Shown here piece by piece: positions 16,607 through 24,660 of a DNA stretch of 64,000 nt. Position 1 is the stretch's first letter, and each line of letters opens with the position of its first letter. The translations under genes were made by a program, and so were the position numbers. Source of the stretch: Palsa-504 sp963790065 (lineage in GTDB: Bacteria; Actinomycetota; Actinomycetes; Streptosporangiales; Streptosporangiaceae). The stretch is from the NCBI GenBank assembly GCA_963790065.1, contig CAWBNK010000030.1, positions 48,454 through 112,453 of the forward strand, written 5' to 3'. The notes below the pieces were generated by a model that was not told where the DNA came from, searched no databases, and saw only the letters and a program-made list of their open reading frames with translations.

Positions 16607-17298
16607 TGGACCCGACGAAGGCACCTGGTGTCTACGAGGGCGCGGCCAACGTGATCGCCGCGGTCATGCTGCTGATCGAGTTCGGCCTGCTGCGCCAGGC
16701 GCTGGCCCGGGACCAGATCCGGCTGTACATGGCGCAGTCCGCGCTGATCTCGGTGCTGGCCATCGTGATCGCCGCCGACCGGAACCTGCCCGACCTGTAC
16801 GCGCTGGCTGCGCTGTCCGCGGCGCTGAAGGTGGTGCTGGTCCCGCTGGTCATGCGCCGGCTGCTCGGCCGGACCGACCCCATCGAGGGCGAAGAGGCGC
16901 CCGGCGTGGCGGGCAGCCAGACGCTCAGTCCGGCGTCCGCCGTGCTGGCCGGGATCGTGCTGGCCGCGATCGGGTTCTTCTGCTTCGGCGCCCTCAAGAT
17001 CCACGGGCCCGCCGCCCCGGCGCTCGCGCTGGCGCTGGCCGCCGCGATGGTGCTGGTCTCGTTCGGCCTGATGATCGTGCGCCGCGATGTCGCCTCGCAG
17101 GCCATCGGGTTCTTCACGCTGGAGAACGCGATTTCGCTGGCGGCACTGGTGGTGGCGTCCGGGCTGCCGCTGATCCTGGAGACCGCGTTCCTGTTCGACC
17201 TGCTAGTGGCGGTGGTGGTATTCGGCATGCTGATCCGTGCCACCCACGGCCGGTCCGAGTCGCTGTCCACCGCCGACCTGACCAAGCTGAGGGGGTAA
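16606..17298 (+). CDS. Ehr-1 membrane subunit, HyfE-like (NuoK-related)
   Basis: 230 residues, about seven helices. It contains LYMAQSALISVLAIVIAADR, LYALAALSAALKVVLVPLVM and SQAIGFFTLENAISLAALVV, the HyfE pattern with an extended NuoK-like core including the membrane Glu in FFTLENAI. ATG overlaps the stop of the preceding gene (TGATG). In hydrogenase-4 type complexes this subunit contributes to ion translocation. The paralogue at 27444 is of nearly equal length. Confidence 0.9.
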   Translation: MDPTKAPGVYEGAANVIAAVMLLIEFGLLRQALARDQIRLYMAQSALISVLAIVIAADRNLPDLYALAALSAALKVVLVPLVMRRLLGRTDPIEGEEAPGVAGSQTLSPASAVLAGIVLAAIGFFCFGALKIHGPAAPALALALAAAMVLVSFGLMIVRRDVASQAIGFFTLENAISLAALVVASGLPLILETAFLFDLLVAVVVFGMLIRATHGRSESLSTADLTKLRG

Positions 17299-17301
17299 CC
17301 G

Positions 17302-18783
17302 GTGCTCGGTGTCATCCTCGCGCTGCTCATCGTCCCGCTGGCGGCCGCCGTGGCTTGCGCCACCCTGCCCGGCCCGGCGGCCAAGCGGCTCGCCCCCGCC
17401 ATCACCATGACCTCGGGCGTCGCCTGCTTCGGCCTCGTGCTCGCGCTGCTGCCCGCCGTCGCCCACCGGGACCTGAACTACCTGTCCTACCTGCGGGTCG
17501 ACGCGCTCAGCGAGATCTTCCTGCTCGCTACCGGCTTCCTGTACGCGGTCGTGGCCATCTACACGGTGGGCTATGCGGAACGCCAGGGCCACTACCCCCG
17601 CTACGCCCGCCGGCTCTACGCCGGGCTGAACCTGTTCGCCTGGGCCATGCTGGCCGCGCCGCTGATGAGCAGCCTGGCCCTGCTGTGGATCGCGATCGAG
17701 ATCACCACGATCGTCTCGGCGCTGCTGGTCGCGATCGAGGACACTGACAGGGCGGCCGAGGCAGCCTGGAAGTACGTGCTGATCGCCAGCGCGGGCCTCG
17801 GCCTGGGCCTGCTGGCCACCGTGTTCGCCTATTTCGCGGGCGCCCAGGTGCTCGGCGAGCACTACAACCTGGCCATCGCCCCGCTGATCCACGTGGCCGC
17901 GCGGCTGCCGGCCACCCCGGTGCGGCTGGCCTTCCTGCTCGCCCTGCTCGGCTACGGCACCAAGGTCGGCCTGTTCCCGGTGCACACCTGGCTGCCGGAC
18001 GCGCACTCCGAGGCGCCCACCCCGGTGTCCGCGCTGCTGTCCGGAGCGCTGCTCGCGACCAGCTTCTACGCGATCCTGCGCTACTACGAGTTCACCGCGG
18101 CGGCGCTCGGCAGCGGCTTCCCGCGCGACGCGCTGCTGGCGTTCGGCGTGGCCTCGCTGCTGCTAGCCGCGCTGTACGTGTTCGGCCAGCGCGACATCAA
18201 GCGCCTGCTGGCCTACTCCAGCATCGAGCACATGGGCATCCTGGCCATCGGGGTGAGCTTCGGCGCGCCGGTGGCGCTGGCCGGCGTCATGCTGCACGTA
18301 CTGGCGCACGCGGCGGCCAAGGGGAACGCGTTCATGGGCGCGGGCGTGTTCGTGGTCAAGTACCGCACCAAGCAGATGGCGACCATGCGCGGCGCCCTGG
18401 ACCTGCTGCCGTGGAGCGGGCCGCTGTTCCTGCTCGCGATCTTCGCGCTGTCTGCGCTGCCGCCCTCGGGCATCTTCCGCAGCGAGTTCCAGATCGTGGA
18501 CGGCGGCCTGGGCTCGGGTAACTACGCCGCCGCGGCGGTGCTGGTCGTGCTGGTCACGGTGGCGTTCTTCGGGCTGACCACTTCCACCACCCGGATCCTG
18601 TTCACCCCGGCCCCGCGGTCGCTATCCGCTGCGGCATCCATCGACCGCGGCGAGCCCAGCGCCTGGATGGTGGTCCCGGCGGTGGCGGGCATCGCAGTCC
18701 TGTTCGTCCTGGGCCTGCATCCGCCGGGCGAGCTCACCGGCCTGATCTCCCGCGCCGTGGCGCAGCTGGGGGCGGCGCGATGA
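17302..18783 (+). CDS. Ehr-1 antiporter-like subunit, HyfF/NuoN-M-like
   Basis: 493 residues, about 14 helices. Antiporter core motifs: membrane Glu in LLWIAIEITTIVSALLVAIE, Lys in WKYVLIASAG, Lys in GYGTKVGLFPVHTWLPDAHS, His in AYSSIEHMGILAIG and Lys in HAAAKGNAFMGAG. These charged residues form the proton path in Mrp/complex I antiporter subunits and are all present, so ion translocation looks intact. GTG 17302 starts three bases after the previous stop. Confidence 0.92.
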   Translation: MLGVILALLIVPLAAAVACATLPGPAAKRLAPAITMTSGVACFGLVLALLPAVAHRDLNYLSYLRVDALSEIFLLATGFLYAVVAIYTVGYAERQGHYPRYARRLYAGLNLFAWAMLAAPLMSSLALLWIAIEITTIVSALLVAIEDTDRAAEAAWKYVLIASAGLGLGLLATVFAYFAGAQVLGEHYNLAIAPLIHVAARLPATPVRLAFLLALLGYGTKVGLFPVHTWLPDAHSEAPTPVSALLSGALLATSFYAILRYYEFTAAALGSGFPRDALLAFGVASLLLAALYVFGQRDIKRLLAYSSIEHMGILAIGVSFGAPVALAGVMLHVLAHAAAKGNAFMGAGVFVVKYRTKQMATMRGALDLLPWSGPLFLLAIFALSALPPSGIFRSEFQIVDGGLGSGNYAAAAVLVVLVTVAFFGLTTSTTRILFTPAPRSLSAAASIDRGEPSAWMVVPAVAGIAVLFVLGLHPPGELTGLISRAVAQLGAAR

Positions 18784-20229
18784 CGACGATCACCCAGCCG
18801 GACGTCCTAGCGCTGTGGAAGGGGCTGGAGTCCAGAGTAGCGGCGGGCGACCGGTTCGCCGGACTGTTCGCCACCCGGGCCGCCGACCAGAACCTCGTCA
18901 CGCTGTCCGCGCACCTCGCAGTGCTCGCAGTGAAGGGGGAAGGGGAGGTGGGTGGGGACGTCGACACGCTGCAGGTGACGCTGCCGCTCGGCGCGACACG
19001 CTACCCTGCGCTTACCCCGCGGCTCGGCGCGGCGTTCTGGTACGAGCGCGTGATCCACGATCAGTTCGGCCTGGTGCCCGAGGGGCATCCCCGGCTCGCG
19101 CCGCTGATCCGCCCGGGCCAGCCGCTGCCCCGCCACGTGGAGGGCTACGGGCTGTTCACGATCCCGCACGGCCCGGTCCGGTCCGGGGTCCTGGAGTCTA
19201 TCGAGTACCTGGTCGAGACGCCCGGCGAGGCCATCCCGCACCTGAACATGCGGGTGTTCTACAAGCACCGCGGCGTGGAGTCCCGGTTCACCGGGCTGGC
19301 CCTGCCCAACGGCGTCCTGCTGGCCGAACGCGCCGAGGGCATCGCCTCGGTCGCCCACGCGCTGGCCTTCTGCCACGCGGCCGAGCGGATCGCAGGTTGC
19401 ACACCGTCGGCCGCCGCTGCCTTGGTCCGGGTGCTGCACGCCGAGCTGGAGCGGATCGCCAACCACCTGGACGTGGCGGTCCGGCTGGCCGACGCGGCCG
19501 GGCTCGCGGTGGCCACGGCCCGGCTGGCCCTGCACAAGGAGCGGGTCATGCGGCTGGTCAGCCGGATGTGCGGCAGCCGGTTCGGCCGCGGCGTGGTGAT
19601 CCCGGGCGGGGTCACCGCGCTGCCGCGGCTCTCCCCGGCCGACCTCCGCGCCGAGCTCGACAAGCTGGCCACGCAGGTCACCGCCGAGGCCACCGCATTG
19701 ATGGCCACCTCCTCATTCCTGGACCGGCTGCGCGGTACCGGCCCGCTGACCTCCGAGCGGGCCCGCACCCACGGAGCGCTGGGCCCGATCGGCAAGGCGG
19801 CCGGGTTCGCCGACGACAACCGGCTGACCCGCCCGTACGACGCCTACCCGGACCTGTCCGTGCCGCCCGCCCGGGCGCATGCGGCCGGCGACGCCATGGC
19901 CCGGCTGCGGGTCAGGTGGGAGGAGGTGGAGTCCTCGTTCGGTCTGCTCCAGGCTGGCCGCCGGTGAATTGGCCGAACGAACCGGCGACCAGCTGCGAGT
20001 CCCGTGCGAGCCTGCCGACGGCCGGGCGCTGGGCTGGGCCGAGGCGCCGCAGGGCGAGGTGCTCTACGACCTGAGCCTGGCCGGCGGCCGGATCGCCCGC
20101 TGCCACCCCCGGTCGGCGTCGTTCCACAACCTGGTCCTGATGCACGAGGTATTCGCCGGCGACATCCTGACTGACTTCCCGTTCATCGAGGCCAGCTTCG
20201 GCCTGTCGGTCGCGGGGGTGGCCCTTTGA
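18780..20229 (+). CDS. Ehr-1 large subunit (HycE/NuoCD-like), no Ni site, frameshifted
   Basis: NuoC-like N terminus (1-~115) fused to a NuoD/HycE-like domain. The first nickel motif RxCGxC is RAEGIA at residues 184-189. The C-terminal DPCxxC is replaced in FPFIEASFGLSVAG. No NiFe site can form, which defines Ehr rather than hydrogenase. The frame ends at 19967, but the next frame resumes immediately with RLAAGELAERTGDQL to a TGA at 20229, matching the paralogue end. Removing one base near 19946-19955 restores ~482 residues, so there is one extra base (mutation, assembly error or frameshifting signal). ATGA overlap with the preceding gene. Confidence 0.85.
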
Positions 20230-20277
20230 TTCCCGGGGAGGCGGCACTGTGAGCCGGAGGCGAACGGGGGCAACAGA

Positions 20278-21075
20278 GTGAGTATCTGGGTGCTGCGCGG
20301 CCTGCGTGACGGCGTGGTCACCGCCCGCTGGCCGGCCAAGCGCGACGTCTACGCCGACGACTGGCGCGGCCCCGCACGCCCCGCCACCAGCCCCGCCGAC
20401 CCCACCAGCCCCGATGACCTCACTGATCTGTGCCCCACCGGCGCCATCACGGTCACCGACGGTACCGTGCGGGTCGACCAGGGCCGGTGCATCCTGTGCG
20501 GCCGCTGCGTGGCCGAGCGCCCTGGCGTGTTCGCCTGGTCCCAGGGCGCCACCGGCCCGGCCGCGCTCACCCGGGAGCAGCTGATCATCCCCGAACTCCC
20601 GGAGACCGACGCGGCCATCCAGGCCGCCCGCGCCCGGCTGGCGATGAGGACCCGCGCGCTGCACCGCAGCGTGCACGTGCGGCACGTGGACGCCGGGTCC
20701 GACGGCAGCGAGGAGTGGGAGATCCAGGCCCTGCTCGGCCCGGTCTACGACATCCACCGGCTGGGCGTGTTCATCACCGCCAGCCCCCGGCACGCCGACG
20801 TGCTGCTGGTCACCGGGGCCGGATCGCGCGGCATGAGCGGCCCGCTGCGCACCACCTACGACGGCATGCCGGACCCGAAGGTGGTGATCGCCACCGGCAC
20901 CGACGCGGTCAGCGGCGGCCTGCTCCGCGACAGCGACCAGACCACCGGCGGCGTCGGCGCCACGGTCCCGGTCGACATCTGGCTGGCCGGCTCCCCGCCC
21001 AGCCCGTTCGGCATCCTGAACGCCCTGCTGATCGCGGTCGGCTACCTGACCCCCGAAGGGAGGCGGTCGCGGTGA
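20278..21075 (+). CDS. Ehr-1 fused ferredoxin plus NuoB-like small subunit lacking FeS ligands
   Basis: 265 residues from GTG 20278. Residues 1-~105 are a HyfH-like ferredoxin domain with Cys52 and CILCGRC (71, 74, 77), enough for one [4Fe-4S]. Residues ~125-265 are a NuoB/HyfI fold (RHADVLLVTG, PDPKVVIATG, WLAGSPPSP). All four ligands of its proximal cluster are gone: Asp142, Glu145, Asp209 and Ser239 stand where the Ehr-2 protein has Cys36, 39, 103 and 132. The fold is otherwise conserved, so this is selective loss. Ehr-2 encodes the two parts as separate genes. Confidence 0.9.
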   Translation: MSIWVLRGLRDGVVTARWPAKRDVYADDWRGPARPATSPADPTSPDDLTDLCPTGAITVTDGTVRVDQGRCILCGRCVAERPGVFAWSQGATGPAALTREQLIIPELPETDAAIQAARARLAMRTRALHRSVHVRHVDAGSDGSEEWEIQALLGPVYDIHRLGVFITASPRHADVLLVTGAGSRGMSGPLRTTYDGMPDPKVVIATGTDAVSGGLLRDSDQTTGGVGATVPVDIWLAGSPPSPFGILNALLIAVGYLTPEGRRSR

Positions 21076-23147
21076 GCGGCCTATTCGCGGCGGGCCTGAT
21101 CCTGCTGGCGCTGGCCGCGGCTGCGGACTTCCTCGGCGGCCGGGTCATGCGGTCCGGCCCGCTGTACCTGATCGGCGCGGCCGGGTCGGGCTGCCTCGCC
21201 GCGACCGGCGGGTTCGCGCTGACCGGCCGGATGGTCACGCTGAACGTGGCCGGCTGGCTCGGCGACCCGATCCCGGGCCAGCGGGCGGCCTCGCTGGCCG
21301 CCGACCGGCTGTCCGGCCTCTTCCTGGCCATGGCGTTCGGCGCGGCACTGCCGGTCTCGGTCGCGTTCGCCAGCTGGGCCTGGCGGCAGGGCCCCCGCCC
21401 GGGCCGGCTCGGCGCGAGCTACGCGCTGGCGCTCGGGGCGGTCGCGGTCATCCTGACCGCGCGGGACGCCTTCACCTTCTTGTTCGGCTGGGAGGCGCTG
21501 ACCGCCGCCTTCTACCTGTTGGCCGGGGGCGAACGGCACCGCCGGGACCGGGCCGGGGCGGCGCAGATCACGTTCGCGTTCGGCAAGCTCAGCGGGGCCG
21601 CGCTGCTGATCGGGCTGCTGCTGCTGGCCACCCGGTCGCACTCGCTCCTGCTGGCCTCGTTCGCGCACGTGCCCGGCGGCGCGGCCCGGACTGCCGCCCA
21701 GGCGCTGCTGCTCGTCGGGTTCGCAATCAAGGCCGGCCTGGTGCCGTTCCAGATCTGGCTGCCACGCGGCTACGCGGCCGCGCCCGGCCCGGCCCGCGCG
21801 ATCATGGCCGGAGTCTGCGTCAACGTGGCCTTCTACGGCATGTGGCGGACGCTGGCGCTGCTCGGCCGGGCCCCCGGCTGGCTGGTGGGCGCGGTGCTGC
21901 TGCTCGGTGCGACCTCCGCGCTGCTTGGCATCGCGCACGCCGCGGTCCAGAACCGGCTGTCCCGGGTCATCGCCTACTCCAGCATCGAGAACACCGGGCT
22001 GATCGTGACCGGCTTCGGCGTTGCGCTGACCGGGGCCGCGATCGGCAATCGCGTGCTGGTAGCGACCGGGCTGCTGGCCGCGACCCTGCAGATGGTCGCG
22101 CACACCGTGGCCAAGTCGCTGCTGTTCACCTCGGGCGCCGGACTCGAGGCGGGAGCCGGCGGGGACGACCTGGAGCAGCTGCGTGCGCGGCCCCGGCGCA
22201 CCCCATGGAGCGGGTTCGGCCTGGTCGTGGGCTCGGTGACGCTGGCCGGGCTGCCGCCGACGGTGGGATTCGTGTCCGAGTGGTTCCTGCTCGAGTCGCT
22301 GATGCAGCAGTTCCGTGTGCCCGGCCTCGGCTACCGGCTGGTCCTCGCGTTGGCCGGCGCGTCGGTCGCGCTGACCGTCGGCTTCGCCGGTGTCACCTTC
22401 GTCCGCCTGGTCGGCCTGGTCGTGAAGCGCGACGGCCCGGAGCCCGTCCGCGGCGCGCCGCTCACGTACGGCTGGTCCGGCCGGGCCGCCGTGCTCGCGC
22501 TGTCCGTATGCTGCCTGGCCATCTCCGCGGTGACGCCGCTGGAGATCCGGGTCATCGCCGCCGGGCTGTCGCCGGTGATGTCCGGTGGGCTGGTCATGGG
22601 CGCGCTGAAATCCCCGTGGGTCGTGCAGCCCGTGTTCGCCGGGTTCTCCATCCTGTCGCCCTCCTGGCTGTGGCTCGAGATGCCGACGATGCTGCTCCTG
22701 GTCGCGCTGTTCGCCTGGGCGGTTTCCGGGCGGCGGCTGCTGCGGGTGCGGCGGGTGCCGGCCTGGCGCTCGGCCACGATCGGCGTCGACGGCCTGGACT
22801 CCTACACCGCCTTCGGCTACGCCAACCCGACCCGGCGGGTGCTGGCCGGCGTCCTGCACACCCGCGCCGAGGTGCAGGAGGTCATGCTGGAGGATGGCGA
22901 CCGCGACCAGGGCTCTGGCCCCCCGGACCGGGACGAGGGCGCCGAGCGGGAGCAGATCGCGCACCTCAGGTACGCCTCGGACGTCATGGAGGTGGTCGAG
23001 AGCTACCTGTACCGGCCCGTGCTCCGGGCGTTCCTCGCCGTCGTGGCCGTCGCCAAGCGCCTGCAGTGCGGGCGGCTCGACGCGTACCTGCTGTACATGC
23101 TCATCGCCCTGATCGCCCTCATCGCCGTGGTGACCGCCCTGGCCTGA
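21072..23147 (+). CDS. Ehr-1 antiporter-like subunit, HyfB/NuoL-like
   Basis: 691 residues from GTG 21072 (overlaps the previous stop). About 16 helices. Motifs: Glu in LFGWEALTAAFYLLAG, Lys in IKAGLVPFQIWLPRGY, IAYSSIENTGLIVTGFG, and Lys in HTVAKSLLFTSGAG. The C-terminal ~150 residues form the HyfB-type extension (LDSYTAFGYANPTRR; VVESYLYRPVLRAFLAV; YLLYMLIALIALIAVV). It is the last gene of Ehr operon 1. Its stop overlaps the convergent MutS-like gene by 29 bases. Confidence 0.92.
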   Translation: MSGLFAAGLILLALAAAADFLGGRVMRSGPLYLIGAAGSGCLAATGGFALTGRMVTLNVAGWLGDPIPGQRAASLAADRLSGLFLAMAFGAALPVSVAFASWAWRQGPRPGRLGASYALALGAVAVILTARDAFTFLFGWEALTAAFYLLAGGERHRRDRAGAAQITFAFGKLSGAALLIGLLLLATRSHSLLLASFAHVPGGAARTAAQALLLVGFAIKAGLVPFQIWLPRGYAAAPGPARAIMAGVCVNVAFYGMWRTLALLGRAPGWLVGAVLLLGATSALLGIAHAAVQNRLSRVIAYSSIENTGLIVTGFGVALTGAAIGNRVLVATGLLAATLQMVAHTVAKSLLFTSGAGLEAGAGGDDLEQLRARPRRTPWSGFGLVVGSVTLAGLPPTVGFVSEWFLLESLMQQFRVPGLGYRLVLALAGASVALTVGFAGVTFVRLVGLVVKRDGPEPVRGAPLTYGWSGRAAVLALSVCCLAISAVTPLEIRVIAAGLSPVMSGGLVMGALKSPWVVQPVFAGFSILSPSWLWLEMPTMLLLVALFAWAVSGRRLLRVRRVPAWRSATIGVDGLDSYTAFGYANPTRRVLAGVLHTRAEVQEVMLEDGDRDQGSGPPDRDEGAEREQIAHLRYASDVMEVVESYLYRPVLRAFLAVVAVAKRLQCGRLDAYLLYMLIALIALIAVVTALA

Positions 23148-24660
23148 ACGCTGGTTCATCCAGCCAGGCGCCGAGGCGGTAGTAGAGGTCCTCGCCGAAG
23201 CTGGTCGGGAGAGGATCTTTCACGGCGAGCTTGTAGTTGCGGCGCCCGTCGGGCTGGCGCTCGGCCCGCAGGAAGAGGGTGGAGCCCGCGTGCTGGCAGT
23301 AGAAGCTCTCGGCGAAGTCGAACCTGTGGGTGACGAAGAACACCTGGATATCGGCGTCGAGCAGGGCGCGGACGACCTGACGGCCGATCTCGGATCCCTC
23401 GCGCTCATTGGTCCCGGCGAAGGACTCGTTGAACAGCATGAGGCAGTGCGGCCCGATCTGGTCGGCGATGACGCTCATGCGCCGCAGTTCCTCGTCCAGC
23501 CGACCGCTGGTCATGCTGGCGTCTTCTTCCCGGATGAAGTGCGTGAAGATCCCGCGGGTCACGTTGGCCCGGTAGGACCGCGCGGTGACGAACAGCCCGC
23601 ACTGCATCATGAGCTGGGCCAGGCCGACGCTGCGCAAGAAGGTCGACTTCCCGCCCGAGTTGGCGCCGGTGATGATGACCAGCGGCCTCCCGTCGGCCTG
23701 CACGTCGTTGCCCACGACCGCGCCCTGGGACTGCAGTTCCAGGCTGGCATCGCGCAGGTCCGTACCGGAGAACACGACCGGAGCCAGCGGCTCAGGTTCG
23801 GGAAACGAGGTCGGCACGCCCTTGGCGGCCAGCCGTTCGGCCAGGTTAAGGCAGCTCACGTAGAAGCCAAGCTCCGCCCGGAGCATGGTGAAGTAGCTGC
23901 CGATGTGATCGGCGGACTGCGCGGCCGCGTTGGCGACCAGGTTGGTCCCGCGGCCGGTGAGATCGTCCAGGATCTGGGCTCCGGCCTCGTCGCGGGGCGA
24001 GATGCTGAAGGAGTAAGCCGAACGCGGGCCGATCCCCAGCCGCTCCTTCCATGGCCGCCGCGCGTCGCCAGGAGCGCGGAGCACGAAGTTGAACCCGCTG
24101 TTATCCCGGGCCAGCTCGGCGCTGATCAGCACGCCAGCCCGGAACCGCAACTGCTTGAGGTGGTAGCTGATCTCCTCGAAGTAATCGTCGGCCAGGTCGC
24201 GCTGCAGGCCGGCGAACAGCGTCCGCAGCCCGTCGGAGCCGAACTTCCCGGCCTGGCCATCGGCGATCTGGCGCAGCTGCCTGAGCCGGGGCACGTAGGC
24301 TTCGAGCTGATTGACCGCGCCTGAGAGGTTCGACGAGGGAGTCTGGTACGTGCCGCCGTAGCTGCCCCAGATGTTCCGCCGGTCCTGCAGGGCGCCGACC
24401 GCTACGGCGTACATCTCCCTGATGACCTCGGGCTGCGCCAGGCAGTCGGTCAGGATCTGCTGGCGGTAGCGGATGGCCTGCGGATCTTGCAGGAAGGCCA
24501 GCAGCACCTTCCGGGATACCTCGAGCAGGAACTTGTCACCGCGGGCCATCGCGGCCAGCAGGATGTTCAGCTCCAGGTCCTGGATCAGGTCCTCGTGGCC
24601 GGCGGGCAGGTCGGCCCCGAAGTCGAAGTCCCGGTCCTGGTACAGCAGGTAGGCCTTCAT
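23119..24660 (-). CDS. MutS-like ATPase, second gene of riboswitch-controlled pair
   Basis: 513 residues. The C-terminal half is a MutS domain V ATPase: Walker A ITGANSGGKSTFL (~residue 330), LMMQCGLFVTA, FIREEDASMTSGRLDEEL, Walker B variant LMLFNESFAGTNEREG and FFVTHRFDFAE. The N terminal ~300 residues are helical (MutS III-like lever) with no mismatch-binding or clamp domains, so it is not a mismatch-repair MutS. ATG overlaps the stop of the 24657 gene (ATGA), and the two probably form a heterodimer. The 3' end overlaps the convergent Ehr-1 gene. Confidence 0.88.
   Translation of the reverse strand: MKAYLLYQDRDFDFGADLPAGHEDLIQDLELNILLAAMARGDKFLLEVSRKVLLAFLQDPQAIRYRQQILTDCLAQPEVIREMYAVAVGALQDRRNIWGSYGGTYQTPSSNLSGAVNQLEAYVPRLRQLRQIADGQAGKFGSDGLRTLFAGLQRDLADDYFEEISYHLKQLRFRAGVLISAELARDNSGFNFVLRAPGDARRPWKERLGIGPRSAYSFSISPRDEAGAQILDDLTGRGTNLVANAAAQSADHIGSYFTMLRAELGFYVSCLNLAERLAAKGVPTSFPEPEPLAPVVFSGTDLRDASLELQSQGAVVGNDVQADGRPLVIITGANSGGKSTFLRSVGLAQLMMQCGLFVTARSYRANVTRGIFTHFIREEDASMTSGRLDEELRRMSVIADQIGPHCLMLFNESFAGTNEREGSEIGRQVVRALLDADIQVFFVTHRFDFAESFYCQHAGSTLFLRAERQPDGRRNYKLAVKDPLPTSFGEDLYYRLGAWLDEPAFRPGRSPRR

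Noticed and set aside
20430..21071. Longer N terminus for the Ehr-1 HyfB-like subunit (open frame from 20430)
   Set aside because: That stretch is the out-of-frame shadow of the fused ferredoxin/small subunit. GTG 21072 gives the expected first helix.
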